From positions 1 to 43,270 of IMG/VR virus record IMGVR_UViG_3300035127_000009: a stretch of DNA of 43,270 nt. The stretch is one strand, 5' to 3'. The notes under the pieces are model-generated. The model was given only the letters and a program-made list of their open reading frames with translations, had not been told where the DNA came from and made no database searches. Position 1 is the first letter of the stretch. Every line of letters begins with the position of its first letter. Positions 14,536 through 22,595 of the stretch are shown here, piece by piece. The DNA comes from a virus. A program made the position numbers and the translations under genes.

Positions 14536-16280
14536 GTTGAACCTAAATAAATAGCTTCAAATCTTGATTGACCCCCGTCAAGGTCTTTCTCAAGCTTGAC
14601 GGGCCAATACTTCTTGCTGTCGTAATTAAAACCATCAATTGGGTTGTATTCTATCCCGTCAACTAAAAACTTATCAGCCCGATTATAAGGCAACATTTCA
14701 GACCGATATTGATGCCACAAGTTAGCAAGCAATTGCCCGCTTGCAATATAACCATCAACCGTGCTATCCCAATCGTCATCTTTAACGTAATCAACCCCAC
14801 TGACACCACTCCCATTCCATTGAGATACATTTGTAGAACCAAAACCACTAAGCCACCATAACCAGGGCAACGTATTTTCACGCTTTAAAGTTGAACTATC
14901 AAGAACAGTAAAGTCACCAGCATCAAAGTACTTGTTCCTTGATGCTCCAAATGTCTGTGATATTTTTACATATTTGTAAAGCGGGTACTTATAACCCTTT
15001 TGATGAGAGTGAACGTCTCCAAGAGTTTGAAGATTTCCACTATCATAATGATATAGTTTATAAAAAAATGCTTTTCTTTGATGAAGCAACCCGGTATAAC
15101 AGAACCAATCTATAGCAAGCTTTTTTAATAAGTCAGCTAATGTTGAAACTCCTGCATCAGCTTCGCCGAACAGATTAGAACAAAGCATATATGTTTCATC
15201 ATCCCATACTGCCGTATTAACTTGTTGCGATGTTCCGCCGCTCGTATATGATTGAGCAGTTGCAAGGCCGACTTTGTAGTTTGTTGTATCGACAATATCA
15301 GTAACTGTCCATATGTCATTGAGATCTGTCATTCCGACGACTTCACGAATCATCACCTCATCACTCACAGATAAACCATGAGTGCCGCTCGTCGTTACCT
15401 GTACCTTTGTATCCCCGTCTGTTGAAACTGCATTAGATATATCCCTTTGCACTCCAGCGCCGTAAAGTAAATCCCATCCAGGGCCATCTATTGTAAAAGT
15501 TGCCGTATCCGCAACAATAGAAGAATCGACGAATTGGTAAATTTCATCAAGTATCGTATAGATGGTTTTATTCAAACCAAAACTCATTATCTGAACTGTG
15601 CCACCGCTAACATAAGTTTGGTCTGTTTCAAGCTCTATCTCAAACTGTGTATTTGATACTTCATTATAAATCTCAAATGCCCGGTTCAAATCTGTCATTC
15701 CAGTAACACCAGAAATAAATATCTTCGTATTGTCATTAAAGTTTGCGTTTGAAGCATGTGTTACCGTCACTAATCCGGTTCCGCTGTCCCATGTCGCAGC
15801 AGATATACTTTCGCTATCTCCGGTTGACAAACCAAGCGGGTCAAGAGGATTCCCATCATCGTCATAGATAGCGGTGCGATTTAATATGTCAAGTTGCGGT
15901 ATTGCTTTGAAGTTCAAAATTTTTGTGCCTTCATCCCATCGGGCCTCATTATCAGGAACTATACCTATAAAGTCGGTTGTGCCGTCAACTTTTATTTGTA
16001 CTTCAAATTGTTTCTCTGTCAATGTGTTCTCAAATATCAAGTTGCTTATATAGCTATTTGGGTCAATGATAATTGAGCTTAATTCACCCGGCATAAGCAA
16101 AGTGTTTTCAAGGTCGAATTCCCATTTCAATCTTCCATATTTTTCTATGGCAAGATTTTGATCGCCTGAGCTGACATTCTGATTTGAGCCGGTATCATTC
16201 ACAGTGAAAATCAATATCATCTGAACCGTATTGCTACCGACCGTATCTTGTGGAAATGTTACTGTTATTGTGTATGACAT
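14532..16280 (-). CDS. tail tip / hub protein with FCCH-like repeats
   Basis: A 582-residue protein directly after the tape measure. The N-terminal ~130 residues (YGRLKWEFDLENTLLMPGE, KQFEVQIKVDG) look like a phage tail hub. Two ~65-residue repeats (VTVTHASNANFNDNTK ... and VQVTTSGTHGLSVSDE ...), each with GMTDLN and a closing SGGT, resemble the E1 FCCH-type repeat found in phage tail proteins. The C-terminal half is less characteristic. Position and repeats support a distal tail role. Confidence 0.65.
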   Translation of the reverse strand: MSYTITVTFPQDTVGSNTVQMILIFTVNDTGSNQNVSSGDQNLAIEKYGRLKWEFDLENTLLMPGELSSIIIDPNSYISNLIFENTLTEKQFEVQIKVDGTTDFIGIVPDNEARWDEGTKILNFKAIPQLDILNRTAIYDDDGNPLDPLGLSTGDSESISAATWDSGTGLVTVTHASNANFNDNTKIFISGVTGMTDLNRAFEIYNEVSNTQFEIELETDQTYVSGGTVQIMSFGLNKTIYTILDEIYQFVDSSIVADTATFTIDGPGWDLLYGAGVQRDISNAVSTDGDTKVQVTTSGTHGLSVSDEVMIREVVGMTDLNDIWTVTDIVDTTNYKVGLATAQSYTSGGTSQQVNTAVWDDETYMLCSNLFGEADAGVSTLADLLKKLAIDWFCYTGLLHQRKAFFYKLYHYDSGNLQTLGDVHSHQKGYKYPLYKYVKISQTFGASRNKYFDAGDFTVLDSSTLKRENTLPWLWWLSGFGSTNVSQWNGSGVSGVDYVKDDDWDSTVDGYIASGQLLANLWHQYRSEMLPYNRADKFLVDGIEYNPIDGFNYDSKKYWPVKLEKDLDGGQSRFEAIYLGST

Positions 16281-16281
16281 T

Positions 16282-18174
16282 TTACAAGAACCTCGCCCGT
16301 CTTACCTCTGCTCGCCTTACCAATACTTCCAGGTCGCTGTCAGTGACATTTACAATTGCTTCGATATTGTCCTGTCGTCTTGCTAATTGTGATATATTAG
16401 CATTTGTCGCTTGCTGCGCCGCTAAGATAGCCTGCAAGTGCCTGTCATTCATCTTTGCCTGTTGAGGCGTTTCGACGTTGACCCGCTCGCCACTTGATAC
16501 ACCAATCAAAAAATTGTCTCTTGGAAACCCGGTCGGCACCGTTCCTGCAAGGCCAAACTGAGCTTTTGCAAATCCACCCGACTGAGTTATCGTCCCGCCA
16601 CCGCCGTGTTTTAATGCTCCAGATAAGAAAGAAGCGCCTATACCAATCGGCCCGGATAATTTTAGAGCTGCAAATTGAAGGGCTATTTTCAAGAGTTCTT
16701 TGCCGAGATTTTGTCCATTTTTAAAAGCTGTCCCAAGTTGTCCGGCAACTCCTTTTAAGTCAGATCCAAGGTCTTTTGTTTTTGCATCTGCTGCTTGTAT
16801 GTTGTCGTTGTAATCTTTCCAGATATCGCCCAAATCTATATAGTCAAGGTCTGCCAGACGGCCAATCAATCGTTTAGAAATATCATCTCCAAACTTGGCA
16901 TTTATGGCATCAATATTGACCGCCATATTTTTCAACTCTTGATTAGCATCCGCGGCTTTTTCAGGGTTTACAGGGCTTTTATCGTCTTCTTTTTCTTTTT
17001 TCTTGCCTCCTGGAATATCGGATTCAGTTACCGTAACAAGAGCAAGCAATTCTCCGTTAAGTTCTTTTATCCGTGCTTTTGTCTCTGCTATTCTGCTATC
17101 TACATCATGTCCAAATAATTTATTTAAAGACCCGGAAACACCCTGTAGACTTGCAAGCCTCTTTTGCAGAAAATCTATTTCATCACGTATCTCTGTTATT
17201 TTTTCAGCATCAGCGGCATTAACAAAGTCAATCATCCCCTTAACAACAGGAGCTATTGCTGAAGAAATCTGGTCAAACCTCTTTGTAAGGTTTTCAAGAA
17301 ATACATCGAATCTGTCGCCAGTCAAAAACTCTTTTACTATCCTTGCAAATTCAGTCAGCTTTGGTATTAAAGCAGTACCGAGTTTTGCAGCAGCATCTGA
17401 AACAAGTGCAGTGATAGTCTTTTGAAGATTAGCCCAATCGTTTGCAGTGCGATTAAAATCTCCCTGAGCTTTTTTCGTATCCTGAAACACCGCCTCTAAA
17501 GACAACTGTGCTTTCAAATAAGAATCTGTCGCAAGCCGTGACTTGTCTATTCCTTTCGCAAGGGCAAGTTGTTCAAGCCTTGCAACCCTTATGTCAGAGC
17601 CAAATCGCCTTATCGGTTCAGTTTCACCGACCAAAGCTGCGCGAATAGCATCAAGCGCCTCAACAGTCGGAACGTTATTAAACGAACCCAAGTCGGCGGC
17701 AAGTTGCGTTACCTTTGTTGACATACTTGCAGCCTCTTCGCCGTTCGCACCCATTGCAACAAGAAGATTGCCTATCTCTCCAGTCATTGCGAGTGCTTCT
17801 TGCCTTGTAGCTCCTAATGACGTAGCTGCATTATCAGAAAATTTTATTACTTCATCAGCAGCGCCTCCAAATACCTCCTTTACTTTGTTCATAGATTCGG
17901 TTGTATCTGATGCAAGGCTAATCATTTTCTGAAAGCCTGTGAATATACCGCGCGCTGCAAAGAAAGTTGCTATCCCGCTCAGAGCCCCCACAGCGCCAGA
18001 TGCAAAGCGCTTGAAAATAGATGTACCTTTAGACTCTACTTTTCTAAATTCCTTGACCATTTCATCTGTGCGACGGTCAACAGAGTTTCGAATCTCTTGC
18101 AACTCACGCAAAAACTTGTCATTATCAAGCTTTGCTTCAGCTACCAAATCAGCTAATTTGAGTCTATTTGCCAA
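16282..18174 (-). CDS. tail tape measure protein
   Basis: A 630-residue protein. A charged helical start (ELQEIRNSVDRRTDEMVKEFRKV), a hydrophobic stretch (GAVGALSGIATFFAARGI) and a PhageMin_Tail-like block follow (MTGEIGNLLVAMG, LVGETEPIRRFGSDI). Long helices and a Gly-rich region near residues 510-550 come next. This composition is typical of tape measures, which set tail length and are injected with the DNA. The modest length implies a fairly short tail. It follows the frameshifted chaperone pair, as is normal. Confidence 0.85.
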   Translation of the reverse strand: MANRLKLADLVAEAKLDNDKFLRELQEIRNSVDRRTDEMVKEFRKVESKGTSIFKRFASGAVGALSGIATFFAARGIFTGFQKMISLASDTTESMNKVKEVFGGAADEVIKFSDNAATSLGATRQEALAMTGEIGNLLVAMGANGEEAASMSTKVTQLAADLGSFNNVPTVEALDAIRAALVGETEPIRRFGSDIRVARLEQLALAKGIDKSRLATDSYLKAQLSLEAVFQDTKKAQGDFNRTANDWANLQKTITALVSDAAAKLGTALIPKLTEFARIVKEFLTGDRFDVFLENLTKRFDQISSAIAPVVKGMIDFVNAADAEKITEIRDEIDFLQKRLASLQGVSGSLNKLFGHDVDSRIAETKARIKELNGELLALVTVTESDIPGGKKKEKEDDKSPVNPEKAADANQELKNMAVNIDAINAKFGDDISKRLIGRLADLDYIDLGDIWKDYNDNIQAADAKTKDLGSDLKGVAGQLGTAFKNGQNLGKELLKIALQFAALKLSGPIGIGASFLSGALKHGGGGTITQSGGFAKAQFGLAGTVPTGFPRDNFLIGVSSGERVNVETPQQAKMNDRHLQAILAAQQATNANISQLARRQDNIEAIVNVTDSDLEVLVRRAEVRRARFL

Positions 18175-18433
18175 GATATGCTCTCGCGTTTCTAATCAAT
18201 CCCACATCGCTTTTAGGCACGATATAAACTTCACGTCTCTTGAAAAACGTTATCTTCTTTTCCCATTTCTCAGATGCTTTCAAAACCATATTCATGGCAT
18301 CAACATTCAATTGCAAGTTATTCGCTGCTCGTATCCGTTTTTCGTTGCCACTTTCTTTAGCATCAGCAATAACCTTGTTGTATCGTTCCGGCAGAGGCTT
18401 TATCAATTCAATTGTCGATGTCAGCAATTTCAC
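18164..18433 (-). CDS. hypothetical tail protein (89 aa)
   Basis: It starts MKLLTSTIELIKPLPERY. It is helical and basic, and overlaps the chaperone T-frame upstream and the tape measure downstream. Its position between chaperone and tape measure suggests a tail-assembly role, but I see no family signature. Confidence 0.55.
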   Translation of the reverse strand: MKLLTSTIELIKPLPERYNKVIADAKESGNEKRIRAANNLQLNVDAMNMVLKASEKWEKKITFFKRREVYIVPKSDVGLIRNARAYLGK

Positions 18434-18758
18434 AAGTACACTCGCCTTTCTTTTTGTTCTTTAAACAATCCTTGCACAACCACGGTATCCGGCCCGCCTT
18501 TGCCATAGCCCAGAAATCAGATTGCACATCTCCACTCGCAACCGGTTCATTAGTAAGCCTGAGCTTCCCGCCGCCGCGCCAGTGCCCTTGATTGATAGCC
18601 TGGTCAAGCATCTCATTGTAGAAACTTGCTGGTAACTTTTCAACATTCCAATACTCGACTTTGAAAAAGTAGCTTATCAGTCCTCGGACGGTTTCTCTTG
18701 AGAGTCTATCGCCGCCGCGAGAGCCTTTTTTTTTAACTCTTCGTACTTGTCGCCCCAC
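18408..18758 (-). CDS. T-frame of tail assembly chaperone (expressed by -1 frameshift)
   Basis: The open frame covers 116 codons and overlaps the G gene by 82 bases in the -1 frame. It probably has no start of its own; it would be read after slippage at 18725-18731, giving a G-T fusion of about 225 residues. The T part contains VRGLISYFFKVEYW, FYNEMLDQAINQGHWRGGG and a C-terminal cysteine cluster (LCKDCLKNKKKGECTC). This is the classic lambda G/GT-type arrangement upstream of a tape measure. Confidence 0.8.
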   Translation of the reverse strand: MGRQVRRVKKKGSRGGDRLSRETVRGLISYFFKVEYWNVEKLPASFYNEMLDQAINQGHWRGGGKLRLTNEPVASGDVQSDFWAMAKAGRIPWLCKDCLKNKKKGECTCEIADIDN

Positions 18759-19084
18759 TCAAGCTTATTGATTTCATTAAGCAGAAATTCAATCTGAGTC
18801 CAGCTAAGTTTCTTGAGATTGTTAAACTCAAATATCTTATTCCACTGCCTTACTTCACGTCTCTTGATTGGGCGCAAAAAAGAAGGCAACCGTTTTACGT
18901 TCTTCGATAGAGCGCATTCAATTGCCTTCAAACTTGCAATATATGTCAATGCTGAGCCATCGCCATTGCGGTTAGACATAGCATCTTCAAGCTGGAATCT
19001 CTCTTCGGCAGTCCTTTCGGTTAGACTAACGGTTTGGCCAAAGAGCACGATTTCAATTGACTTCGGCTCCGGTACATTCATCAA
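18677..19084 (-). CDS. tail assembly chaperone (G-type)
   Basis: A 135-residue protein, the zero-frame product. The pattern SIEIVLFGQTVSLTERTAEERFQLEDA is typical of tail chaperones, followed by a helical C-terminus. It lies directly after the tail tube gene and before the tape measure. The A AAA AAG heptamer near its end allows -1 frameshifting into the T frame. The protein keeps the tape measure soluble while the tube assembles. Confidence 0.75.
   Translation of the reverse strand: MMNVPEPKSIEIVLFGQTVSLTERTAEERFQLEDAMSNRNGDGSALTYIASLKAIECALSKNVKRLPSFLRPIKRREVRQWNKIFEFNNLKKLSWTQIEFLLNEINKLEWGDKYEELKKKALAAAIDSQEKPSED
18725..18731 (-). promoter_or_regulatory. programmed -1 ribosomal frameshift site
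   Basis: On the minus strand the zero frame reads TTA AAA AAA AAG GCT, containing the slippery heptamer A AAA AAG. Moving back one base opens the T frame. GC-rich bases with a possible small stem-loop (CGC-GGCG-GCG) begin a few bases downstream. Confidence 0.8.
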
Positions 19085-19473
19085 GCACTATACTGGGTCG
19101 GAGTGATGGCACCGGTAATTCGTCCGCCATACCGAATAAGAACCGCATCGCCTTCAGGGATATTACAGACGATTTCAGCAGACGTTAGCATAATTGACGC
19201 AGCCCACTTTTTGTCAGCAGTACCCTGCTTTGCAATAAACTCAGCAGCTATAGCCGTTTCCCCTACCGTAGCCTCAGCGGTTGCGTCATCTGCATAGACT
19301 TCAGCGCTAAACGAGGCACCCTGACGGCCCGCAAGAAAACTTCTGGTTGTTGCGGCATCGGTTGAGTTTGTAGTCTCAATCTCGCCAGCTTCTTTTGATA
19401 ACGTCCAAGTCCTGCAAGGCAACGAAGTCGATGCAAAAGTAAGGTCGCCATCATTTCCACTCATCAAAGCCAT
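19081..19473 (-). CDS. major tail tube protein (putative)
   Basis: A 130-residue protein starting MALMSGNDGDLTFASTSL. The beta-rich sequence with WTLSKEAGEIETTN, FSAEVYADDA and a closing GGRITGAITPTQYSA fits small phage tail tube proteins. Its place between the tail terminator-like gene and the chaperones supports this. Its end overlaps the start of the chaperone gene by four bases. Confidence 0.7.
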   Translation of the reverse strand: MALMSGNDGDLTFASTSLPCRTWTLSKEAGEIETTNSTDAATTRSFLAGRQGASFSAEVYADDATAEATVGETAIAAEFIAKQGTADKKWAASIMLTSAEIVCNIPEGDAVLIRYGGRITGAITPTQYSA

Positions 19474-19476
19474 ATC

Positions 19477-19641
19477 TTACTCCTTTTCTTTCGGTAGTTC
19501 AACTTTGCCTTTGGCTGTAACCATAGGCCCCCTATAGCCGCAATCCCTACATATTACTCGTTTGTATGATACTACACCATCGATAGCAACTCGGCCCTCT
19601 CTTATGAAAACTCTGTGCTTTTCGTTATTCTCGCATTTCAT
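19477..19641 (-). CDS. small zinc-ribbon-like protein (54 aa)
   Basis: It starts MKCENNEKHRVFIREGR and ends EKE at TAA. Cysteines are MKCEN near the start and VICRDCGYRG in the second half, a possible zinc knuckle. The stop lies four bases before the tail tube gene, and its AGAAAAGGAG end supplies that gene's ribosome binding site. Its insertion inside the tail module is unusual; role unknown. Confidence 0.55.
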   Translation of the reverse strand: MKCENNEKHRVFIREGRVAIDGVVSYKRVICRDCGYRGPMVTAKGKVELPKEKE

Positions 19642-19646
19642 TGCGT

Positions 19647-20036
19647 TTACCTCGTTTCGTAAATATAAAACTCGTAATCAAGAGTTCGCTGATAGATGTC
19701 TCCGAACCGCTGAACCGGAACACTCAGAAGCCTGCGAATATCGATGCAGGTATAGCCAGTCACGCTAATAGAATTCTGTCCTTGGTCAAACGTATCCTTG
19801 AACGTCTCAACCAAGTCGTTCATTGTGTCTTCATCGTCGCCGCGAAATGTAAACTGTACCGTATTTGGCTCATGCCTGTTAACTGAATCTAAATCAAAAT
19901 TTTCCTCTATGCCGTAAAAAGCAACATAGGGATAGCTTGCGTTATCGGGTATCTCAAGATAAAAACCGTTCTCCGTGCTTATCCCGTCAACGGTATACAT
20001 CAGAGTCTTTATCCCGTCCCTAAGCGCCGGTATCAT
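19647..20036 (-). CDS. tail terminator-like protein
   Basis: A 129-residue protein. The pattern ALRDGIKTLMYTVDG, FYLEIPDNASYPYVAFYGI and a C-terminal DIYQRTLDYEFYIY fits minor tail U / DUF3168-type proteins that cap the tail tube. Its location between HK97 gp10-like and tail tube genes is the expected one. Confidence 0.65.
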   Translation of the reverse strand: MIPALRDGIKTLMYTVDGISTENGFYLEIPDNASYPYVAFYGIEENFDLDSVNRHEPNTVQFTFRGDDEDTMNDLVETFKDTFDQGQNSISVTGYTCIDIRRLLSVPVQRFGDIYQRTLDYEFYIYETR

Positions 20037-20422
20037 CTGACTTCCCTAAATCTAAATACCGCCCGGCTAATCCCGCGCCTCATATACGGATTTGGGTCAG
20101 TCCCTGGATGATGAACACGTTTGGCAAAGTGCGTCCCGTCATCATCTACCCACCTCAATACACTTGCCGTTTTTGGCGTAATCACATGAGGCGGAGTGCC
20201 AAACTCGACATAAGCAGGCACCGGAAGACCGGACTTGTGCGTACTTGCAACCGTTATCTCGCCTCTAATACGATTCTTACGCACCTTGATACCATCTTTG
20301 AGCGAACCGGGAGCGCCTTCTTTTATCTCTTCCCGGAGAATATCCGCGAACTGGTCAAGCTTCTTGAAAGCCTCACCCTTCAAAGCTTCTGTTGTCTGGC
20401 GTAAATACCATTTATTAGCCAT
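20033..20422 (-). CDS. HK97 gp10-like neck protein
   Basis: A 129-residue protein starting MANKWYLRQTTEALKG. The central YVEFGTPPHVITPKTASVLRW segment and the HPGTDPNPYMRRGI ending are hallmarks of the HK97 gp10 family, which joins head and tail. A GGGGGC-type site lies inside the upstream gene's end. Confidence 0.8.
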   Translation of the reverse strand: MANKWYLRQTTEALKGEAFKKLDQFADILREEIKEGAPGSLKDGIKVRKNRIRGEITVASTHKSGLPVPAYVEFGTPPHVITPKTASVLRWVDDDGTHFAKRVHHPGTDPNPYMRRGISRAVFRFREVR

Positions 20423-20741
20423 CAAGCGCCCCCTTGATTATCCGTGCCCGTGCCCGTTTTATTGCTCGGTTGTAGGCCCCCGGTGACTCTTGCGGAGAGC
20501 TGCCGTCAATCATCAGTCTACGGATATACTTCACCTCATTGACTACCCGCATATCGCCGTTAGAAAGCTCTCGCGTCTGCCATCCTGCAATAGCATTGCC
20601 CTTGTCAACAGGCGTCTCAGCCTGAAGCTCTTGCCTTAGAATAGCGGCGGCTTCGGCCTTGCTCATGTTTCTTGGGATTGCGATTGCCTGCCCATGCAGA
20701 CTGTTTCGCATCTTAACCCGCAATTGACGGCGACGAGCCAT
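20415..20741 (-). CDS. second neck / head-closure protein (gp10-like)
   Basis: A 108-residue protein starting MARRRQLRVKMRNS. The helix AAAILRQELQAETPVDKG followed by GWQTRELSNG and VKYIRRLMIDGSSPQESPG resembles short HK97 gp10-type tail-completion proteins. It overlaps the preceding stop (TAATG) and the next gene. Two tandem neck proteins here suggest either a duplication or a head-closure partner. Confidence 0.55.
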   Translation of the reverse strand: MARRRQLRVKMRNSLHGQAIAIPRNMSKAEAAAILRQELQAETPVDKGNAIAGWQTRELSNGDMRVVNEVKYIRRLMIDGSSPQESPGAYNRAIKRARARIIKGALDG

Positions 20742-20908
20742 TACTCACTCACTTGCTGCTTACGATACTTATCGGCCTCTGCATGCGTCACCTCACGTTC
20801 AGGCGACCACAACTTGACATCAACCCCATCAACCGAGGCAGATGCGTCTTGCGAAGCTTCTTTGATAAACGCAACATCGTTCGGAAGATAGCGTACTTCG
20901 TACTTCAT
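20741..20908 (-). CDS. small hypothetical protein in the neck module (55 aa)
   Basis: It starts MKYEVRYLPNDVAF and ends KQQVSE, and its stop overlaps the next ATG (TAATG). No strong ribosome binding site is visible. The acidic, soluble protein has no family I recognise. Its packed position argues that it is real. Confidence 0.6.
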   Translation of the reverse strand: MKYEVRYLPNDVAFIKEASQDASASVDGVDVKLWSPEREVTHAEADKYRKQQVSE

Positions 20909-20910
20909 AT

Positions 20911-21462
20911 TTAACCTACTTTCATTTTAAGCCAAGGCTTGAATCCGTCCATTATTCTTTTTGGATACCGAAACTCCTTATCGACATCCCCTGGATTCTC
21001 TCTTGCCGGGGCTTCGTTAATTGCTCTTGTCTTGCCAAGTTCATATTCAATAGCTTTTGCGACTGCCAGTTTAAGGCCTTTAGGCCATCTAATTCTTGTT
21101 AATGTCACTGTTGCGCCTAAATCTTCAGACTCAAAGGTATACTTAGAATTAAGCGTGAGAGTAGCCGCAACCGCCGTATCAATCGAGTAAACGCCATCAT
21201 TTAGGTAAGAGCCCTCAACATGAACATCCATCAAATCAGCAAACTCAATCCCATCATCGAGAAAACCCGTCTCTGAGTCTGTAATAGCACTCGCTGAAAA
21301 AGAATACGTATTCTTTGAGACCCAATTGCCGGTATGAAAATAATTGCTCAAATAATTGCACAGCCAGCCCTCGAAAGGCGGTATGATAGCATCGATTCTT
21401 GGAATTTTGTCCGTACTTATCCCAAGAATCTGAATTGCCTCAAATGCCGTGATAACAGACAT
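20911..21462 (-). CDS. head-tail connector (putative)
   Basis: A 183-residue protein starting MSVITAFEAIQILGIS. The helical start with the phrase IDAIIPPFEGWLCNYLSNYF resembles gp6/gp15-type head-tail connectors (phage_connect_1-like). A C-terminal helix LKLAVAKAIEYELGKTRAI fits. It follows the head genes and precedes neck proteins. Confidence 0.65.
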   Translation of the reverse strand: MSVITAFEAIQILGISTDKIPRIDAIIPPFEGWLCNYLSNYFHTGNWVSKNTYSFSASAITDSETGFLDDGIEFADLMDVHVEGSYLNDGVYSIDTAVAATLTLNSKYTFESEDLGATVTLTRIRWPKGLKLAVAKAIEYELGKTRAINEAPARENPGDVDKEFRYPKRIMDGFKPWLKMKVG

Positions 21463-21860
21463 CAGAACCAGCCGTTATCCTTATAGGCCACTTTAAAAGT
21501 ATCAGCAGCCGCGTTTGAATCGCCATCAAGCACAACCTTCAGTCTCCGCAAGCCCATAAAAACCTCTTTGTCAAGCGGAAGATAAATTGCGTTGGTTGTA
21601 TCCACTTTAACATAATAGGTCTTTAGGCTATCAGGCCTCGGGTCATGCACTTCATACCAGGTTGTCCCATCCCGTGAAGTCTGAAAATGAAGCGAATCGC
21701 TATTGACGTTATCAGGGATAATCAGGCCAGTAAACAAATCGTTTTTACCGATAGTAACAGCCGACGATGTATCCGCAAGACTCGCAAAGATAGCATCCTT
21801 AAAACCCTGAGCCTGAAGACAGACTGGCAATAACAGAAAGATAAAGGCTAATTTCTTCAT
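21462..21860 (-). CDS. secreted protein within the head module
   Basis: A 132-residue protein starting MKKLAFIFLLLPVCLQAQG, a textbook Sec signal peptide. The mature part is beta-rich (SLHFQTSRDGTTWYEV, GLRRLKVVLDGDSNAAADTF) and resembles a small virion decoration domain. It overlaps both neighbours. A signal peptide on a gene inside the head-connector module is unexpected. Confidence 0.65.
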   Translation of the reverse strand: MKKLAFIFLLLPVCLQAQGFKDAIFASLADTSSAVTIGKNDLFTGLIIPDNVNSDSLHFQTSRDGTTWYEVHDPRPDSLKTYYVKVDTTNAIYLPLDKEVFMGLRRLKVVLDGDSNAAADTFKVAYKDNGWF

Positions 21861-22162
21861 ACCTTATTTTCCTTGTCAACCTGCTCCATCGTCTTGACAT
21901 GAGGATTAGGTCTTTTGTTATGCATCCTGATATTGACCTCATTAGCTTTATATCCAAGCCCTGACAACTTATCCTGGATATTCTTGTCAGAGGTCTCAAC
22001 TACTCTTTTCCCGCCCGGCTCAGTTCTTTCGGCTTTGGCCAGGGGACGATTTTTTTCACCGTCCCATATTACTGAATGGTCAACATAGTATCGCTTTTTA
22101 GAACCGTGAGTGGCGGGAGCTTGGCGAGATTCGATAACCTCGTTTATTTTGCCTTTTGCCAT
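21857..22162 (-). CDS. hypothetical basic protein (101 aa)
   Basis: It starts MAKGKINEVIESRQAPAT. It is strongly basic, with no transmembrane segment or cysteines. A long helix-forming second half carries many Lys and Asn. It sits between a small membrane protein and a secreted protein. Role unknown. Confidence 0.55.
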   Translation of the reverse strand: MAKGKINEVIESRQAPATHGSKKRYYVDHSVIWDGEKNRPLAKAERTEPGGKRVVETSDKNIQDKLSGLGYKANEVNIRMHNKRPNPHVKTMEQVDKENKV

Positions 22163-22407
22163 TATTGTGCTCCATGTTTTTGTAAAACGAGATTAACATC
22201 ATCGTTTTCAAGGCTCTTTAAATCCTCGATTAAACGGTTAACAATCTCAGTATTGTTTGCATTGACCGCCTTGTATTTATTAGCCTCTGTCAAAGCCTCT
22301 ATTGCAGTTTCTTTCCAGACGTTTTCGCTTTTATTGATAGAAACCGCAAAACTAACAATAAGGCTAACAACCAAGGCAATAATAGCAACACTGATGTAAT
22401 CCCTCAC
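22162..22407 (-). CDS. single-pass membrane protein with coiled coil (81 aa)
   Basis: It starts MRDYISVAIIALVVSLIV, a transmembrane helix (residues ~5-24). A charged helical remainder follows (NRLIEDLKSLENDDVN). The topology resembles a spanin-like or Rz-type inner-membrane protein, but the location in the head module argues for caution. Overlaps neighbours by one to four bases. Confidence 0.55.
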   Translation of the reverse strand: MRDYISVAIIALVVSLIVSFAVSINKSENVWKETAIEALTEANKYKAVNANNTEIVNRLIEDLKSLENDDVNLVLQKHGAQ

Positions 22408-22595
22408 GTCGAAACCTCGTTAATCTTGACAGTGATATGAACATCCCAATCACTTCCTGAGGTGTTCTTCATATTAAGAATTTCCTCACCGCCAGGACTT
22501 GATTCTATCTTAAGAGATTGCCCGTCAGATACGGTATAAATCCCATTTCCGCTATATTCTTTCTTAGCCGTTATTACGGTTTCTTCTAAGTTCAT
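22404..22595 (-). CDS. hypothetical beta-rich protein (63 aa)
   Basis: It starts MNLEETVITAKKEYSG. The beta-rich sequence (GIYTVSDGQSLKIES, WDVHITVKINEV) resembles a small capsid-decoration-like fold. It lies right after the secreted 283-residue protein. No family assigned. Confidence 0.55.
   Translation of the reverse strand: MNLEETVITAKKEYSGNGIYTVSDGQSLKIESSPGGEEILNMKNTSGSDWDVHITVKINEVST

Noticed and set aside
16795-17932. Several plus-strand ORFs opposite the tape measure
   Set aside because: Antisense shadows with no start signals; the tape measure is clear.
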